From an archaeon (GTDB lineage Archaea > Thermoproteota > Nitrososphaeria > Nitrososphaerales > Nitrosopumilaceae), in the NCBI GenBank assembly GCA_024276695.1, contig JAJRWR010000013.1:1-37554 (forward strand): a stretch of 37,554 nt of DNA, read 5' to 3'. The notes under the pieces were generated by a model. The model worked only from the letters and a program-made list of their open reading frames with translations, was not told the DNA's origin and did not search any database. Below are positions 35,056 through 37,554 of this stretch, one piece after another; positions within the stretch are counted from its first letter, which is position 1, and every line of letters starts with the position of its first letter. A program made the position numbers and the translations under genes.

Positions 35056-35844
35056 GTGGAACTTGTTTTATGGCAACACAAAAGTTATTGGACAGACAAG
35101 GACAAACTAGAGCATCAAAAGGTTCTTGATCTTTTAAACAAGATAAAAGAAAAATGGAATATCAATTACACAGTAGACTCTGACTATGATTCAGAACAGG
35201 TTTACCGTGAAGTATTTCTAAAAAACAACCGAATTCTCAAGCGATATACTGGAAAATCAATTAGAAAGCTAAGAACACGACAGGGTAAAGGCTCGCCCAT
35301 ACTAGATGGCGTGCTGGGAATATTTGATAACAAAAGAATTATCTATTACATTGAATCATATGATGGTCGTGATCAACTTCTTGCAAAAGTTTTAGAAGAA
35401 GGCCCATCACACATTAAAAAAGTCATAGATAAAAATAATGAAGACTCTCCTGAAGAAAAACTGGTAAAAAATTTCCTAAAAAAAGCTACACAGCATGGTT
35501 TTGCAGGCCAAATGCATCAAGAGTATCTTTTAGCAAGGCCAATGCAAGATAATCCTGCTGAAAAGCAAGAGCTAAAAAACTTTAAAAAATCCTTTGCCTA
35601 TGTATCAGGAAAATCCATTGATTTGCTTCATGAGAGTAATGATGGCACTTTTGATATTATAGAGGCCAAAACAAAACTAAATTGGAGTGCAGTAGGCCAG
35701 GCAATAGGCTACAAGCAGATATTTTGCAGACTAAATGACGTTCCACTTGACAAAGTGCGCTCTAATATTGTGTGCAATCAAAGCGATGGATTCATCGAAT
35801 ATGTCTGCGATGAGCTTGGAATCAAAGTAATTGTTTTTGGTTAA
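35056..35844 (+). CDS. PD-(D/E)XK-fold nuclease-like protein, 262 aa
   Basis: The C-terminal third has the nuclease pattern: SIDLL then DGTFDIIEAKTKLNWSAVGQ, giving D, E-x-K and the Q-x3-Y of AVGQAIGYK. The N-terminal part is charged and helical. The start is GTG. The fold suggests DNA cleavage or repair, or a defence role given the surroundings. It is on the + strand, opposite to the DpdA cluster, with two further + genes after it. Confidence 0.65.
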   Translation: MELVLWQHKSYWTDKDKLEHQKVLDLLNKIKEKWNINYTVDSDYDSEQVYREVFLKNNRILKRYTGKSIRKLRTRQGKGSPILDGVLGIFDNKRIIYYIESYDGRDQLLAKVLEEGPSHIKKVIDKNNEDSPEEKLVKNFLKKATQHGFAGQMHQEYLLARPMQDNPAEKQELKNFKKSFAYVSGKSIDLLHESNDGTFDIIEAKTKLNWSAVGQAIGYKQIFCRLNDVPLDKVRSNIVCNQSDGFIEYVCDELGIKVIVFG

Positions 35845-35900
35845 AATTTTGATTATATCATAACCAAGTCTTTTACGCATATTATCAACTCATAATTTCC

Positions 35901-36098
35901 GTGTCAGATGAAGAACTAGAGATATGGGAATTATTACACCAGCCTCTCCGAAAGGAAAATGCAGAAAAATTCCAAAAAGCATTCTCAGTACAAGAATCCA
36001 AAAATAATATCAAGAGAGAAGAACATGATAAAAATATTCTAGTAAATAGGAGGAATCTAAAATCATCTTTTCAGAAAATTAAATTATGCCAAAAATAG
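35901..36098 (+). CDS. Small charged hypothetical protein, 65 aa
   Basis: A GTG-started, highly charged helical protein (DEELEIWELLHQPLRKEN). It lies ten bases ahead of the PIN-domain gene on the same strand, so it may be an antitoxin-like partner or simply co-transcribed. No fold recognised. Confidence 0.45.
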   Translation: MSDEELEIWELLHQPLRKENAEKFQKAFSVQESKNNIKREEHDKNILVNRRNLKSSFQKIKLCQK

Positions 36099-36107
36099 TA
36101 GATTTTT

Positions 36108-37202
36108 GTGGTTTTGTTTAATCCAGGTACAATAAGTGATTTTGATTCAATTAGATCGATGTTACGAACTTTCGTAGATAAGGATAAACACCTAGATATC
36201 AGAATTTTCCCCAAGGATCAACTCAAGGTTAATGAAGAAAAATCAACAATTGAAAATCCCGATGACTTTTTCTGTAAAATAACAGGACAAAATGATCATT
36301 TAACTACAGAATTCAATGAAAAAATTCCGTCTGATTTTAAACAAAATGTTACTTGTGCCTTGAAAATGATTGGAATGATAGACCTAAAGTTTTCTTACAT
36401 CATGAGCACACAGACAGTAAAACATGATCAAGCAATTCGTATGTCACATTCACCAGATTTCATGAATTTGATGAAAAAATGGTTTGAGACCAAAGTCTTT
36501 GTTCCAGACACCAATTTAATTATTAATCATACAGTTTCCGCAATTGAATTAGCATCTGATCCAGATCTTTTCAAATCATTGCAAATTGCCATTCCCCGAT
36601 TGGTAGTATTAGAATTAGAGAGAAAGTCTAATGAAAATAAATTAAGCGATGATTCTTGTAGTAAAGAAGAAAAAAGGAAAACAATGTTAGAAAATAAACG
36701 GAAAAATTTCCTAGCATTTTCTGAGCTAGTTTATTTACAGAAAAAAGATAACGTGAGTCGTTTCCCCCTATTGCCTCCAGAAATTTTAGCACAATTTCCA
36801 AAAATTACATCAGGACATAATGCAGATTCATGGATAAGACATGAAATACAGAATTATGTTCCAAATATGAGACAAGAAAAACTGAGTAAAGGAGGATCTG
36901 GAACGGCCGCACCTAGAAGTTTTATTCTGGTAACCTCAGATTTGGTAAATTCATTATCTGCAAGTTCTGAAGGAATTGATTCTATCTATGTGTCAGAGGT
37001 CAGAGACAAGAATGATTTACCTGAATGTCTGGATGGTAGTTTGAAACAGATCTCAAGATTCTTAATTATTCTTGCAGTGCTATCAGAAACGATAGATCTT
37101 TCAATAAATTCTACAATTTACAGATTTCAAGGATTCTGGCAAGGTATAACCAATTATGATATCATTAACTATAGAATAAAGACAAGCAGTCCTGCTGAGT
37201 AA
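36108..37202 (+). CDS. PIN-like domain protein, 364 aa
   Basis: From about residue 130 a PIN nuclease pattern is visible: KVFVPDTNLIINHT (first acid), LVVLELERKS (second acid), NADSWIRHEI and SFILVTSDLVNSLSA (later acids). PIN domains cut RNA with metal held by these residues. The N-terminal 125 residues are not recognised. The start is GTG. It could be a toxin with the preceding small protein, or an RNA-processing enzyme; the length is large for a simple VapC. Confidence 0.7.
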   Translation: MVLFNPGTISDFDSIRSMLRTFVDKDKHLDIRIFPKDQLKVNEEKSTIENPDDFFCKITGQNDHLTTEFNEKIPSDFKQNVTCALKMIGMIDLKFSYIMSTQTVKHDQAIRMSHSPDFMNLMKKWFETKVFVPDTNLIINHTVSAIELASDPDLFKSLQIAIPRLVVLELERKSNENKLSDDSCSKEEKRKTMLENKRKNFLAFSELVYLQKKDNVSRFPLLPPEILAQFPKITSGHNADSWIRHEIQNYVPNMRQEKLSKGGSGTAAPRSFILVTSDLVNSLSASSEGIDSIYVSEVRDKNDLPECLDGSLKQISRFLIILAVLSETIDLSINSTIYRFQGFWQGITNYDIINYRIKTSSPAE

Positions 37203-37501
37203 TGATTCTTGCGCATGATCATCAAAAGAATCTAAATAAAATATTTCATAACAATAGTGAAAAAATAATTGAGTGGTTTAGCATTGGAAGATATTGCAAA
37301 ATTATATCAGATGAAAAATAAATCATGATTAATGATTTGATGAAATTAAAATTCTAAAATTTTTTGCAAATATGATGATCAACAATTTTTGTAAAATCAT
37401 GGAATGATACAAAGCAGGATGTGCAAAACATCATCTTTAAACTTAAAAATAAAATAATCTGTCAAAAAATAGTCTAAAAAAAATAATGCTCCTTAAAATA
37501 T
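37203..37501. other. AT-rich stretch without a convincing gene
   Basis: No open frame of useful length is seen. A perfect inverted repeat AAATCAT-GATTA-ATGATTT lies at 37320-37338. A short TTG frame (37270 onward, 19 codons, reading LEDIAKLYQ) resembles a helix-turn-helix start but is too short to call. Confidence 0.4.
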
Positions 37502-37554
37502 ATGGGGATTGAAGATTTCGCATCAAAATATCATTATGGATTTTTTGTGGTAGG
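37502..37554 (+). CDS. Possible gene start cut by the right edge
   Basis: An ATG opens MGIEDFASKYHYGFFVV and runs off the window. A TTAAAATAT stretch lies just ahead but closer than usual for a TATA box. Only the N terminus is visible, so no family can be named. Confidence 0.3.
   Translation, partial: MGIEDFASKYHYGFFVV

Noticed and set aside
1-37554. CRISPR array or cas genes
   Set aside because: No regularly spaced direct repeats of 24-40 bases and no Cas motifs were seen.
1-37554. Insertion sequence or integrase as carrier of the island
   Set aside because: No DDE transposase, serine or tyrosine recombinase, or terminal inverted repeats were recognised in the window.

Overview
The window reads as chromosomal DNA of an AT-rich archaeon, most likely a Nitrosopumilus-like member of the Nitrososphaerota (Thaumarchaeota). 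It encodes an archaeal TATA-binding protein, a PCNA-type sliding clamp, archaeal type IV pilus and secretion proteins, an RNase J-like beta-CASP nuclease, and many genes whose start codon lies about 25-30 bases downstream of a TTTAAA-like TATA element, the leaderless pattern. TTG and GTG starts are common. This assignment is inference; no rRNA or tRNA gene was seen.

Layout. (A) 1-8045: surface and secretion machinery. It holds a VirB11/TadA-type ATPase cut by the window edge, a TadC/ArlJ-type membrane protein, a class III pilin-like protein and three small membrane proteins, with a VirB6/TrbL-like protein further on at 13831-15480. Among them sit a broken secreted-protein gene and a RelE-like/winged-helix pair with twin palindromic operators. 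(B) 8127-8894: a 53-residue zinc protein and TBP. (C) 9807-13514: an ABC-three-component conflict system (SMC-like ATPase, small middle component, Cap4/DUF4297-like nuclease). Its nuclease gene carries a one-base frameshift. (D) 13555-17045: small hypotheticals, a 5'-truncated zinc-ribbon gene, an unexplained GC-richer intergenic segment, and a decayed NucS-like PD-(D/E)XK gene. (E) 17146-27176: a divergent PCNA followed by a four-gene operon of SNF2/DUF3883 helicase, DUF1156 DNA methylase, DUF499 ATPase and a DUF2196-HEPN protein. This is a predicted multi-gene anti-mobile-element system. (F) 27173-30499: RNase J-like nuclease, small and broken genes, and a HAD phosphatase. (G) 30738-34134: five tightly packed co-directional genes, in transcription order DpdA-like DNA transglycosylase, Ogg2-like glycosylase, QueC-like enzyme, TIR-like protein and RipA-like membrane protein. 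(H) 34179-37554: zinc microproteins, a PD-(D/E)XK nuclease and a PIN-domain protein.

From 9.8 kb rightward the window behaves as a defence island. One 60-base line of the defence helicase (19381-19440) has 13 G/C bases, against 22 in a line of the VirB6-like gene (14401-14460), which fits transfer of the defence genes. The strongest candidate for a new system is block G. It appears able to place a 7-deazaguanine in DNA, carries a guanine-lesion-type glycosylase between the two modification genes, and runs directly into a TIR/membrane-effector pair. Block E, with a clamp beside a methylase-helicase-HEPN operon, is the second. At least two genes are broken by single-base deletions in homopolymers and two more by in-frame stops, so either assembly error or real decay has to be excluded before these modules are called intact.
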